A stretch of 50,888 bases of DNA from Methylococcaceae bacterium UBA7658 (GTDB lineage: Bacteria; Pseudomonadota; Gammaproteobacteria; Methylococcales; Methylomonadaceae). Below are positions 42,025 through 50,565 of the stretch, piece by piece. How positions within the stretch are numbered: position 1 is the first letter of the stretch; each line of letters opens with the position of its first letter. The position numbers and the translations under genes are program-made. A model generated the notes under the pieces. The model was not told the origin of the DNA, did not search any database, and saw only the letters and a program-made list of their open reading frames with translations. The stretch spans positions 1 to 50,888 of the forward strand of contig DLHW01000069.1 in NCBI GenBank assembly GCA_002483425.1, read 5' to 3'.

Positions 42025-44922
42025 GTGCTGTCAGTAAAAAAATACATGGGTGAGCCAGCATTCCAAGCAGCTGTCTCAAATAGCATGACATGGCTTGAAA
42101 ACCTGCAGCCTCAACTTTGTCCTTATATTTTGCCGTTACTTTGTTTGTTGATCACCCTTTTGATCTGGCGGGCATCTAAAAACCGATCTATTGGTATAAA
42201 GTTAAATGCCACAACTGCCTATACCCCAAAAGCAAGTTTCAAATGGCATTCACTCTCGGCACAGGAAGCCCTCAATTATTTTGAGTCCGAAGCCAATCAG
42301 GGGTTGTTGGATAGTGCTATTGACCGGCAACGCACAATATACGGCTTGAATAGATTGCCTGAGCGCAAACCTAAGAGCGTATTTGTCCGCTTTATAGCGC
42401 AATTTCATAATTTGCTGCTTTATGTTTTGATCGGCACTGCCGGCATTACTTTAGTTTTAGGCCACTGGACTGACACTGGCGTGATTTTGACAGTCGTTAT
42501 CCTTAATACCGTCTTCGGCTTTGTCCAGGAAGGCAAAGCAGAAAACGCACTGAAAGGAATACGGCAAATGCTCTCCACACAAGCGGTGGTCTTGCGTAAT
42601 GGGCGGCGCAATACTGTGATTGCGGAAGCCTTGGTGCCAGGAGATATTGTGTGTCTACAAGCTGGCGACAAAGTGCCAGCCGACTTGCGTTTGCTGAAAG
42701 CCAAAAATTTGCAACTACTAGAAGCTGTGCTTACTGGGGAATCGATACCTGTAAAAAAATTTGCGGAACCCGTTGCATCGGATGCTGAGTTAAGCGATAG
42801 GAGTTGTATGGCCTATTCGGGGACTTTGGTCACAACAGGTCAGGCCTCAGGCATCGTTGTTGCGACCGGTGTTGAATCCGAGATAGGCTGCATTAGCGTT
42901 TTGGCCGCTAAGGAAAAAAAATTGACCACCCCATTGTTGCGCCAAATGGAAAATTTTGCCCGTTGGGTTACTGTAGCGATCTTGTTGCTGTCGGCCATGA
43001 TTTTTTCATTTGGTGTGTTGGTGCGTGGTTTCAGCATGATTGAAATGTTTATGACCGTGGTGGGCATGGCTGTCGCCGCCATTCCAGAAGGGTTGCCAGC
43101 CATTCTTTCAGTGACCCTTGCTATCGGCGTTCAACGCATGGCAGAGCGCAAGGCAATTATCAGGCGTTTGCCGGCAGTGGAAACGCTAGGTTCGGTCAGC
43201 GTCATTTGTACAGACAAAACCGGCACTTTGACACGTAACGAGATGACAGTACGCACCCTCGTGACTGCCGAACAGCTTACTGAAGTGACGGGAATCGGCT
43301 ATGACCCTCATGGTGAATTTTTGAGCAATGGGGGAAAAATAGGGGTTGAGCAGATGCCGATGTTGTTCGAACTCTTGCGTGCAGGCATGTTTTGCAATGA
43401 TGCTGTAGTTGAGCAAGTCAGAAATGAATGGCGGGTTCATGGCGATCCGATGGAAGCGGCTTTGTTAATTGCGGCCATGAAGTCAGGGCTTAATGTGCAA
43501 GACGAATCAAAACAATATCCAAGGACTGACTTGATACCCTTCGATTCCGAGCATCAGTTAATGGCTACCTTGCATCACAGCCACGCAGGCGATGCCATGA
43601 TCTTTGTTAAGGGTGCCCCCGAACGCCTTATTGAAATATGCCAACAGCAAAAGACGGTGTCAGGCGACCAAGCAATCGAAAGCCAATATTGGCATAATCA
43701 GGTAGACTCGCTAGCCAGCCAAGGGCAGCGGGTCTTGGCCGTCGCCTTTAAGCAAGGCCACAGCGATCAGCAACAGTTGCTTTTTGACGATTTGGGCAAT
43801 GGCTTAATTTTGTTGGGCATGTTTGGGCTTATTGATCCACCACGCATTGAAGCTATTGGTGCGGTAAAGGAATGCCATACTGCCGGAATAAGGGTGAAGA
43901 TGATCACGGGCGATCACGCGATAACCGCTTGTAGCATTGCCCAACAGTTAAATCTGGCCAATTCATCCATTGCGATGACCGGGCATGAGCTTGACCAAAT
44001 GGATGACGAAAATTTACGCCGCGAGATCGGCGCTATTGATGTCTTTGCCCGGGTAAGCCCAGAACACAAGCTGCGCTTGGTCAGCCTGCTGCAATCAAAC
44101 GGCGAAATTGTTGCGATGACCGGCGATGGCGTAAATGATGCACCCGCCCTAAGGAGCGCAGATGTCGGCATAGCCATGGGAAATAAAGGCACTGAAGCCG
44201 CCAAGGAGGCCTCGGTAATGGTGATCACGGATGACAATTTTGCGACCATAGTCCACGCAGTAAAAGCGGGTCGCGCTGTTTATGAGAACCTGAAAAAAGC
44301 GATTGTATTTCTTTTGCCGATAAATGGTGGGGAATCAATTAGCATTAATATTGCTATCTTGTTGGGTTATACCTTGCCGATCACACCGTTGCAAATACTC
44401 TGGATAAATGTCGTAAGTTCAGTCGCTTTGGGCATGACAATCGCTTTTGATCCCGCCGAATCCGGCAGCATGGCAAAACCGCCGCGCCCCGCGAATGAAG
44501 GCCTGCTTTCAGCTTTTTTGATATGGCGCGTAGTGCTGGTGTCCGGCCTGTTTGCAGCAGGAATATTTGGGATTTTTCAATGGAGCTTACTGCATGGTGC
44601 TTCGCTTGAAGCAGCGCGGACTTACGCTGCCAATACACTTGTGGTGATGGAAGTGTTTTACTTGTTCAGCGTCCGCTGCTTGCGTGTCACTCACTTGAGT
44701 TTTCGGCGTTTGTTTAATTCCTCTGCTGTCATTATAGGCGTAACTGTTGTGTTAACATTACAGGCGATCTTTACTTATGCCCCATTTATGGAAGAGTTTT
44801 TCGACACTCGACCAGTTGAATTTGTGCATGGACTTGAAATTCTTGCCATCGGATTAAGCATATTCATCATTTTGGAAATTGAAAAATTCATTCGGATAGC
44901 TTTAGGGTTTAAAATCCGCTGA
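42025..44922 (+). CDS. cation-translocating P2-type ATPase with an extra N-terminal membrane segment
   Basis: ATP-driven cation pump of 965 residues. Motifs in order are TGESIPVKK (actuator, near residue 238), AVAAIPEGLPAILSV (M4 ion-binding helix, near 352), ICTDKTGTLTRNE with the phosphorylated Asp (near 395), KGAPERLIEIC, MITGDHAITA, and MTGDGVNDAPALRSADVGIAMG in the hinge (near 700). M5 reads LLPINGGESISI and M6 reads LQILWINVVSSVALG. The Asp that helps bind calcium in SERCA M6 is absent, so calcium specificity is doubtful; sodium, magnesium or protons remain possible. Before the Cation_ATPase_N segment (WHSLSAQEALNYFESEANQG) there is an extra hydrophobic helix, ILPLLCLLITLLIW near residue 40. 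The start is GTG 42025 or ATG 42046. Confidence 0.9.
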   Translation: MLSVKKYMGEPAFQAAVSNSMTWLENLQPQLCPYILPLLCLLITLLIWRASKNRSIGIKLNATTAYTPKASFKWHSLSAQEALNYFESEANQGLLDSAIDRQRTIYGLNRLPERKPKSVFVRFIAQFHNLLLYVLIGTAGITLVLGHWTDTGVILTVVILNTVFGFVQEGKAENALKGIRQMLSTQAVVLRNGRRNTVIAEALVPGDIVCLQAGDKVPADLRLLKAKNLQLLEAVLTGESIPVKKFAEPVASDAELSDRSCMAYSGTLVTTGQASGIVVATGVESEIGCISVLAAKEKKLTTPLLRQMENFARWVTVAILLLSAMIFSFGVLVRGFSMIEMFMTVVGMAVAAIPEGLPAILSVTLAIGVQRMAERKAIIRRLPAVETLGSVSVICTDKTGTLTRNEMTVRTLVTAEQLTEVTGIGYDPHGEFLSNGGKIGVEQMPMLFELLRAGMFCNDAVVEQVRNEWRVHGDPMEAALLIAAMKSGLNVQDESKQYPRTDLIPFDSEHQLMATLHHSHAGDAMIFVKGAPERLIEICQQQKTVSGDQAIESQYWHNQVDSLASQGQRVLAVAFKQGHSDQQQLLFDDLGNGLILLGMFGLIDPPRIEAIGAVKECHTAGIRVKMITGDHAITACSIAQQLNLANSSIAMTGHELDQMDDENLRREIGAIDVFARVSPEHKLRLVSLLQSNGEIVAMTGDGVNDAPALRSADVGIAMGNKGTEAAKEASVMVITDDNFATIVHAVKAGRAVYENLKKAIVFLLPINGGESISINIAILLGYTLPITPLQILWINVVSSVALGMTIAFDPAESGSMAKPPRPANEGLLSAFLIWRVVLVSGLFAAGIFGIFQWSLLHGASLEAARTYAANTLVVMEVFYLFSVRCLRVTHLSFRRLFNSSAVIIGVTVVLTLQAIFTYAPFMEEFFDTRPVEFVHGLEILAIGLSIFIILEIEKFIRIALGFKIR

Positions 44923-45002
44923 ATGTGTCGATCCCTCCGTGAAACAGGTAAACAAAATCACTTAAAATGACATAATTTCCTACTAGATTTCGTATAATTT
45001 TA

Positions 45003-45488
45003 ATGACAAAAAATAATTGGTCGGTAGCGGATATTTGCGATGAGTTCCCAGACTATGTGAGTGTCCTGCCACAGGTTTTCCAGCCATACGGGAAAATAAA
45101 AAAATGCCAGGGTGGAATTGAAACCGTATTGCTGGAGGGAGACAACAGGAAACTAATCGAACTTCTCAACGAGGAAGGCGAAGGTCGCATCTTAGTCATC
45201 CAATGCCCAAAATTAAAATCGGCAGTATTGGGGGATCGACTTGCCAAACTCGCCATAGACCATCATTGGGGCGGGGCAATCGTCGATGGGGCAGTCAGGG
45301 ATATAGCGGCGCTACGTGAAATGCCGATCTGCGTCTATGCTTCAGCCACTTACCCAGTACGCGGAAAGCTGAATGGTGGCGGTGAAATAGGCGTGGTGAT
45401 TAAAATTGGAGATGTGGAAGTAAAGCCTTACGATTATTTATACGCCGATGAAGATGGAATCATAGTTGCGGCTACCGAATTGTTTTAG
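45003..45488 (+). CDS. RraA-like protein
   Basis: A 161-residue protein of the RraA/HMG-aldolase family. E. coli RraA inhibits RNase E; close relatives are metal-dependent 4-hydroxy-4-methyl-2-oxoglutarate aldolases or oxaloacetate decarboxylases. Visible are ATYPVRGKLNGGGEIGVVIK, the central GGAIVDGAVRDIAALREMPI, with the Gly-x-x-x-Asp-Gly...Arg-Asp motif of the aldolase/decarboxylase members, and the C-terminal DYLYADEDGIIVA. The Arg-Asp pair leaves both roles open. The ATG follows 80 bases after the P-type ATPase; the next gene is convergent, with the stops overlapping by four bases. Confidence 0.87.
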   Translation: MTKNNWSVADICDEFPDYVSVLPQVFQPYGKIKKCQGGIETVLLEGDNRKLIELLNEEGEGRILVIQCPKLKSAVLGDRLAKLAIDHHWGGAIVDGAVRDIAALREMPICVYASATYPVRGKLNGGGEIGVVIKIGDVEVKPYDYLYADEDGIIVAATELF

Positions 45489-45883
45489 CTAAAAAACGAC
45501 ACATCAGCCACCAGCGCCAAGGCTGCGTCAGTGCGGTCAGTGGATATTGCTACCAAGGCAAACTCATCGTCGCGCTCAATAAAGCGGACACTACGGACAC
45601 TGATACCGGCATCGGTAAAGCGCCTTGCTACTTTAGCCAATGCACCTGGCTGGTTTTTTAATTTAACCAAGATGGCATCTTCGGTGACAATCTGTATGCC
45701 TTGGATGTCCCTTAAACATTGCAAGGCACGGTCATACTGGTCAACATTAAACACAACAACGGCGTTATCGCCAACCTCCTCCGCATCAACCGATTCAATA
45801 TTGATTTCCCCTTGCGCCAAGGCTTCTGTCAAATCGGCAATAAGCCCCAGGCGGTTAATGCCGACGATGTGGATTTGTTTCAT
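45485..45883 (-). CDS. tandem ACT-domain protein
   Basis: About 132 residues made of two ACT domains: KQIHIVGINRLGLIADLTEA (residues 2-21) begins the first and ILVKLKNQPGALAKVARRFT (near 71) begins the second. Both have the Gly-x-x-x-Asp/Ala-L turn that binds small ligands, usually amino acids. The true start is ATG 45883, with ggggaggtga just upstream and overlapping the histidine decarboxylase stop (ATGA). Longer in-frame versions overlap that gene. The coupling suggests it senses an amino acid, perhaps histidine, and adjusts the decarboxylase or a related process; this is inference. Confidence 0.87.
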   Translation of the reverse strand: MKQIHIVGINRLGLIADLTEALAQGEINIESVDAEEVGDNAVVVFNVDQYDRALQCLRDIQGIQIVTEDAILVKLKNQPGALAKVARRFTDAGISVRSVRFIERDDEFALVAISTDRTDAALALVADVSFFS

Positions 45884-47049
45884 GGCGTCACCTCCCCCTT
45901 CGCTTCGACCATATCGGTGAGCAATTGGCCAATCTGTTGCTTCGTGACATGCGGCATGACGAGGATATGGCCGATTTCGCCTTGCAACGCAATTTGCCAT
46001 TTATTCATGACGGCTTCAGTCCCTTTGGGGAACACGACGGTAATGGAATTTTCATTGCGCCAAGCGGGGATGCCGTGGTCGTTGAACTGTTGAATGGCAT
46101 AATCGGCCATCTTTAAACAATCTTGTACTCGCTGGCGAAAGCCATTAATGCCCAATTTGTGCATGGCATACCACAAGAACAAAGGCGTGATGCCATTACG
46201 CGAACCGCTGACGGTGGTATCAAAAGAACTGATGTATTCAACCGCCCTGGCGATTCGGTCAACATGGGCTTTTTTAGCTAAGGCAATGCCGCAAGGAATC
46301 GGCGAGCCGATCATCTTATGGCCGCTGATCGCCATGCTGTCGATACCGGCGGCAAAGTCAAATGGCGTGGGATTATCGACAAACGGGAGGATCATCCCGC
46401 CCAACGCCGCATCGCAATGGATGTAATAATGCTTTATGGCGTTGTCCTTTAGGATTTGCTTGATGCGGTCAATATTGTCCACGGCCCCAGTCATGGTCGT
46501 GCCAATATTGGCAAAGATAATCACCGGGACATCGCGGTGGATACGCACGGTTTCCGCCAAGTCGAGATAGTCTATCTCACCGTTGGCAGTGCTTTTTATC
46601 ATGATGTTCCGCGCATGGACCATGCGGAGGATTTTAGGTACGCTGTAATGTGTCGCCTCCGAGTAATACACCAAGCCTTCTGGGTATATTTCCCGTGCCA
46701 GGTAAATACCGTACATATTGCCTTCAGTGCCCCCATTGGTCACATAACCCCAAATTTCTTCGGGCTGGGCATGGGTCAAGGCGGCAAAAAAAGCGATGAC
46801 TTCACGCTCGAATTCGTGGGTGTTTAGGTGATAACGGCTGGGCATAAAAGGGTCGCCCACGTTATTCAACGGAAACGACAAAAAAGAATAAAGCGGCGTG
46901 TAATCGAACAGCCTGTTGCACGGATAACCCAAAAAACGGCTGGACTCTTGCTCGACAAAGCCCAGCAAGTCTTGTAGTCGTTGCTGTTGCTTGACGGTCA
47001 ATTGTCCGTCAATCATTGCCACCTGCTTTTTTCTTGGATAGCCCGTCAT
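45880..47049 (-). CDS. hdc: histidine decarboxylase, PLP-dependent
   Basis: Group II PLP decarboxylase, most like bacterial histidine decarboxylases of about 380 residues, which make histamine and CO2. Visible are FLGYPCNRLFDYTPLYSFLS at residues about 38-57, NNVGDPFMPSRYHLNTHEFE, the cofactor region GYVTNGGTEGNMYGIYLARE near 105, HYYIHCDAALGGMILPF with the PLP-contacting Asp near 205, and the Schiff-base lysine in ISGHKMIGSPIPCG near 244. The start is ATG 47049 (aggagg about 12 bases upstream) or ATG 47016. A leader hairpin overlaps that Shine-Dalgarno sequence. The stop overlaps the ACT-protein start, so the pair is an operon. Another amino acid as substrate cannot be excluded. Confidence 0.88.
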   Translation of the reverse strand: MTGYPRKKQVAMIDGQLTVKQQQRLQDLLGFVEQESSRFLGYPCNRLFDYTPLYSFLSFPLNNVGDPFMPSRYHLNTHEFEREVIAFFAALTHAQPEEIWGYVTNGGTEGNMYGIYLAREIYPEGLVYYSEATHYSVPKILRMVHARNIMIKSTANGEIDYLDLAETVRIHRDVPVIIFANIGTTMTGAVDNIDRIKQILKDNAIKHYYIHCDAALGGMILPFVDNPTPFDFAAGIDSMAISGHKMIGSPIPCGIALAKKAHVDRIARAVEYISSFDTTVSGSRNGITPLFLWYAMHKLGINGFRQRVQDCLKMADYAIQQFNDHGIPAWRNENSITVVFPKGTEAVMNKWQIALQGEIGHILVMPHVTKQQIGQLLTDMVEAKGEVTP

Positions 47050-47061
47050 TTTTCAGCGCTG

Positions 47062-47124
47062 CCTCCTGAGCATTGTCTGCTCAGGTATCGAAAGTAGGCC
47101 GGATTACCTAAACCTTAATCCGGC
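47062..47124 (-). promoter_or_regulatory. two-hairpin leader overlapping the hdc Shine-Dalgarno sequence
   Basis: Written in plus-strand coordinates. The arms cctgagca (47065-47072) and tgctcagg (47078-47085) pair perfectly around five bases. In the mRNA the downstream arm ends inside AGGAGG (47062-47067), so the stem hides half of the ribosome-binding site. Just upstream in the transcript a second perfect stem pairs 47098-47106 with 47116-47124 (gccggatta with taatccggc). No T-tract follows, so these are not ordinary terminators. The arrangement suggests translational control. Confidence 0.5.
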
Positions 47125-47170
47125 ACACCCAATAGATACGCATTATTAAAACAAACACATTGCGGAAAAA

Positions 47171-47608
47171 TTATTGGATAACAATTTTACCACTGGATTG
47201 ACATTCTAAAATTGCGGCATCCCACTTTGCCCCAGCCTCTATCCTGCCTTTAAAACAGGTAATCCGTTCTTCGGAATTATCCGTTCCGGCACAGAGAGCG
47301 ACAGCGTTTTTCCATTCCCATTTATCACTTGCCCCCCATTTTAAATGGCCGGTCATGACTTTTTGGAAACATTCTCCAGGTTCTTTAGGGTTATTTGTTC
47401 CCTTGCATAAGCTTTCCAAATTGGCAGATTCCCATTTTTGGGCGCTCTCATAAGGCGAATTATAATCCCAAGCGATTTTGTTTTGTATGTAATCCTTGCA
47501 TGCGGCTTCATGTTCACTTGCTCCTACGGATAGAGGATACGCAAGGGCGAAAAGTAAAGGAACTACCGATAACAATCGGATTGAATTTTTACCCGTAAAA
47601 ATAACCAT
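47171..47608 (-). CDS. small secreted repeat protein
   Basis: A 145-residue protein with an N-terminal signal peptide (MVIFTGKNSIRLLSVVPLLF, probable cleavage after LSVGAS). The mature part has an imperfect tandem repeat whose unit reads roughly L-C-x-G-T-x-N-x-x-E-x-x-x-C-F, then x-G-x-K-W-x-x-A. Clear copies are LCKGTNNPKEPGECF and LCAGTDNSEERITCF, each preceded by a Trp-x-x-Ala stretch, with degenerate halves at either end. Paired cysteines in each unit suggest disulfides in the periplasm. ATG 47608 with ggagaaa upstream is preferred to 47695. I do not know the function. Confidence 0.75.
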   Translation of the reverse strand: MVIFTGKNSIRLLSVVPLLFALAYPLSVGASEHEAACKDYIQNKIAWDYNSPYESAQKWESANLESLCKGTNNPKEPGECFQKVMTGHLKWGASDKWEWKNAVALCAGTDNSEERITCFKGRIEAGAKWDAAILECQSSGKIVIQ

Positions 47609-47734
47609 CTTTTTCTCCAAGTTGTTGAAGGAAAATGAAACGGATTGTTTCAAGAATAACCTATCACCCGTTAGGGAAATGTCAACGAAAGTCAAATCAC
47701 TCCCATCTCGTGGAGCTATACGCCATCCTTAACC

Positions 47735-48553
47735 AATTTTACGCACGGGATTGCGCGCGCAGAACTTTACCGGTGTATGAGGCGGCAATCGGCAAACAGG
47801 GCGCTATCGAAGCGGAAGTCAGGAAGCCCGACCTCATCATCCTCGACCTCTGCCTGCCCGATATGGACGGTGTTGAAGTCGTCAAATCTGTCCGCACATG
47901 GTCAAGCGTCTCCATCATGATCCTCTGGGCACACAGCCACGAGCAGCATAAAATCGATGCCCTGGATGCCGGTGCCGACGACTATCTGACCAAGCCCTTC
48001 AGCTTTGGCGAATTGCTCGCCCGTATCCGTGTGGCGTTAAGGTATTCGGCAAATGTCGGGGTAACAACCAATCCGGAAATTTTTACCAGCGGCGAATGGG
48101 GCGCAGTTGAGCGGCACCACCGCAGTACCACTGAACCCGAAGGGTGAAAGTGGTGCAAGTGTGGCGTAGCTGCGTAGCGGTGTCCACTCGAACGAAGGGA
48201 TAGCCGACGCTATGCGGCAGCCTCCTGAAGTTCTGTCAACTGCGCCCCAATGGCGCGCCGCGTAGCGACGCACTATTTGGCTATAGATCTGCATAACCGG
48301 GAAGTTACGAAATCTGGCGAGGAACTTCACTTGACCCCCATCCAATATCGGCTTCTCTCTCTACTCATCAGGTATCTAGGGAAAGTGCTGACCACCAGCA
48401 AATCCTAAAGGAAGTTTGGGGATCTTCCTACCAGGAAAACGCCCATTAGGTGCGGATTTACATGTGCTAACTCAGGCAAAAACTGGAAGTCGACCCAAAC
48501 CAGTCAAAATACCTGCTTACTGAATCTGGAGTAGGTTATCGGTTTAAGGAATA
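47735..48553 (+). pseudogene. kdpE: kdpE-like response regulator, decayed and interrupted by a repeat element
   Basis: The receiver part is clear: YEAAIGKQGAIEAEVRKPDL, IILDLCLPDMDGVEV (phosphoacceptor Asp) and IDALDAGADDYLTKPFSFGE, then LLARIRVALRY. Its first ~20 residues, with the acidic pocket, are replaced by unrelated sequence. After IFTSG (48091) a 153-bp inverted-repeat element intrudes. Beyond it the OmpR-type DNA-binding domain resumes as LAIDLHNREVTKSGEELHLT, PIQYRLLSLLIRYLGKVLTT, then, with frameshifts and stops, KEVWGSSYQEN, LRQKLEVD and YLLTESGVGYRF near 48543. KdpE normally pairs with KdpD to control the Kdp potassium pump; neither kdpD nor kdpFABC is in the window. The gene is dead. 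Confidence 0.85.
48097..48249. mobile_element. 153-bp MITE-like element with 14-bp perfect terminal inverted repeats
   Basis: The ends are tggggcgcagttga (48097-48110) and tcaactgcgcccca (48236-48249), exact reverse complements. The interior is GC-rich, holds no transposase and contains shorter palindromes. It lies exactly where the kdpE-like sequence is interrupted. No clean target duplication is visible, and about 20 extra bases (to about 48270) separate its right end from resumed KdpE similarity, so the true boundary may be slightly wider. Confidence 0.65.
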
Positions 48554-48605
48554 GGAGTGGAGTTAAGTGTCTGCTTATAAAGATATCCAGCGTTTTACAA
48601 AAATA

Positions 48606-49328
48606 GGTGAAGGTCTCTTATTGGCCCAGACCGTGTAAAAACGTCATGATATAATTTGGTATCCCAAAAGGAGATGGAGCCAAGTTGATGAAGCGTTTCA
48701 TAGAAGGCGAATGTCGCACCCAAACCACCTTGATGCCAGAGAGCCTGGACGACTACGTTTCGGAAACCAATCCGGTACGGGTAGTCGACGTATTCGTTGA
48801 TGAACTGGGTTTGTTCAAGTCTGGAGTTCATCCTGTGGGTAGTGTGCACTCAAGGCAAAATGCACGCCCGACAAGCAACGGAAAGTGACCTGTTGGGAAC
48901 ACGAAGATATCCTGAACGCCATGCAAACCCGATTGGATTTTGCACCCGGCAGTATGCGCATCCGCCGCCAGACGGTCGAGCACCCCCTACGGGACGATCA
49001 AGCTGTGGATGGGCTCCGCTCATCTCTTAATGAGGACATTAAAGCACGTCAGCACCGAAATGAGCCTACACGTGTTGGCTTACAACCTGAAACGGGTGGT
49101 GAAAATAATGGGCATCAAAAGGCTGTTGGAGGCTATCAGGTGCTGGAATGCTCTTGAACAACCCCAACTAGCCGTAACATAGTCTCTCCGAAGGACTTTT
49201 AAAAAATACCACTCAAAATCAGCGCAAAGTTTAAGTACATTTCTGCTGCTAAACAGCAACCGCAGTTTAGCTACCCGTTGGACTGACATTATTTTTTAAG
49301 TTTTTAAACGATCTGGGCCGGTTTCACC
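48606..49328 (+). mobile_element. IS1182-family element, internally deleted remnant
   Basis: About 720 bp bounded by imperfect inverted ends: ggtgaag...ggcccagaccgtgtaaaaac at the left and the reverse complement of gtttttaaacgatctgggcc...ttcacc at the right. Full IS1182-type elements are roughly twice this length. The missing part is the middle of the transposase gene. Confidence 0.75.
48685..49182 (+). pseudogene. IS1182-type transposase, both ends only
   Basis: The N terminus reads MMKRFIEGECRTQTTLMPES, then LDDYVSETNPVRVVDVFVDE and LGLF, the typical opening of IS1182 transposases. After a frame change, the C-terminal end appears: WEHEDILNAMQTRLDFAPGS, MRIRRQTVEHP, then in a third frame YGTIKLWMGSAHLLMRTLKH and EMSLHVLAYNLKRVVKIMG, ending at 49182. 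Most of the catalytic core between them is deleted. The product cannot be active. Confidence 0.85.
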
Positions 49329-49441
49329 AATTCAACTTACAATTGAATCGCTAAATCTGAGTGGCTGTTAAATAATGTACGGCATAGTTAAGTAAGCATG
49401 CTAAGAGATTTCAAATTTTAGGTCAGCATTAAACCAGTCAA

Positions 49442-49449
49442 AAAACAAG
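49442..49449. repeat. 8-bp target-site duplication, left copy
   Basis: aaaaacaa directly abutting the left end of the IS1595-type element; the identical octamer follows the right end at 50518-50525. Confidence 0.75.
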
Positions 49450-50517
49450 GCTACGTCACCGTTAAATATTGAAAGTTTCCCAGTGCCGCGTTCAACAGTG
49501 TCTCCGGTTCCATGTGACGGTGCTGTTCAAAAGCCCGACGCCAGCCCGAGTAGTTCGGTAGGTATGGGTTGCCACGCCGTGGAAGCGTGCCAACCACTGC
49601 TTGAACCGACTGTGATAGGCGTTAACGTTTTGCACATGGTAAGCGCCATTGATGCGCTGGCCTTAGCTGAGGTTAACAATTTCATGGCCGAAGCCTTCGG
49701 CACTTGTGCCCCAGAGAGTATCACAGAAAGCCGTGTAAGTCGGGTTGGCATCGGAGATCAGCACAGGGCATCTGCCGCAAGTTTCGGTTTGAGGGCGGCG
49801 GTCAGCCGGGCCTTTGTCAGGGTGCCGTTGCCCAGCACGAAATCCAAGGTTTGCCCAACACGGTCACGCGCCACTAGCACACAGACCTGTCCGTCGGAGT
49901 CCCTCTTTTAGTTGCACTGCCGCCGCGCTTCCTGAGGGCACGTCAAGTTCCGCTTACCTTTGCCCGATTCCAGCAGGTAGGTTTCGTCGGCTTCGGTGAT
50001 GCTTTTTAGCTCGGGCAGGCGATCCTGACTGATCCAGCTTAAGAACCGGTGCCGCCAGCGGAAACTGGTGTTGCGGTGGATGCCGGTGTCGGCGGCGGCT
50101 TGGCGTACGGTCAGCGATTGCCTCATCGCCGCCAATTAGGCCAGACATTTTGGCTTGTCGCGAAGCCGCGCCAGCGGAGTTCCGGTCAGGGCATTGAAGG
50201 TCTTGCGGCACTGCTGGCAACGGTAACGCTGTAGCCCACCAGCACAACCATTTCAGTGTAAATCGGCACTGGCACAATGTGCGGGCAGGTACTATTGGCC
50301 TCAAAACAGGCCTCTATCAAGTCAAAGACTTTGGCCTCGTCGCTGGCTTGGTTCAATGAAGCACTCAAGCGTTTACGCTGATGATGGCCTAAGTCACGAA
50401 GGGTACTGATTAACAGCATGAATTTGTAGTTGTTCATGAGGCTGCCCCGAGGAATACTATATAAATCATCCGGCTGGAAATGCAGATTAAAATTCAATAT
50501 TTAACGGTGACATAGCC
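49450..50517 (-). mobile_element. IS1595-family insertion sequence, complete ends, dead transposase
   Basis: A 1,068-bp element. The left end ggctacgtcaccgttaaata (first 20 of 25 matched bases, 49450-49474) and the reverse complement of the right end (50493-50517) differ at one position. The element is flanked by 8-bp direct repeats, aaaaacaa, the duplication size usual for this family. The transposase is read on the minus strand. Intact ends and duplication show that it arrived by transposition and that the gene decayed afterwards; the ends could still be moved by an active copy elsewhere. Confidence 0.88.
49470..50437 (-). pseudogene. IS1595-type (ISXO2-like) transposase, frameshifted
   Basis: Pieces in three frames reconstruct the protein. 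ATG 50437 gives MNNYKFMLLISTLRDLGHHQ, then LIEACFEANSTCPH. After a frame change comes the zinc-ribbon end GLQRYRCQQCRKTFNALTGT, PLARL and a stop, then SLTVRQAAADTGIHRNTSFR and WRHRFLSW with ITEADETYLLES (the first catalytic Asp region). Further frameshifts lead to GQRINGAYHVQNVNAYHSRF, KQWLARFHGVAT and, at the end, ETLLNAALGNFQ. The IS1595 DDE-type catalytic regions are recognisable, but several frameshifts and stops make the gene non-functional. Confidence 0.85.
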
Positions 50518-50525
50518 AAAAACAA
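50518..50525. repeat. 8-bp target-site duplication, right copy
   Basis: aaaaacaa directly after the right end of the IS1595-type element, identical to 49442-49449. Confidence 0.75.
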
Positions 50526-50565
50526 CGCATCCTTGCGTTGCTTCAACTACTTGAGGAGGACTGTA

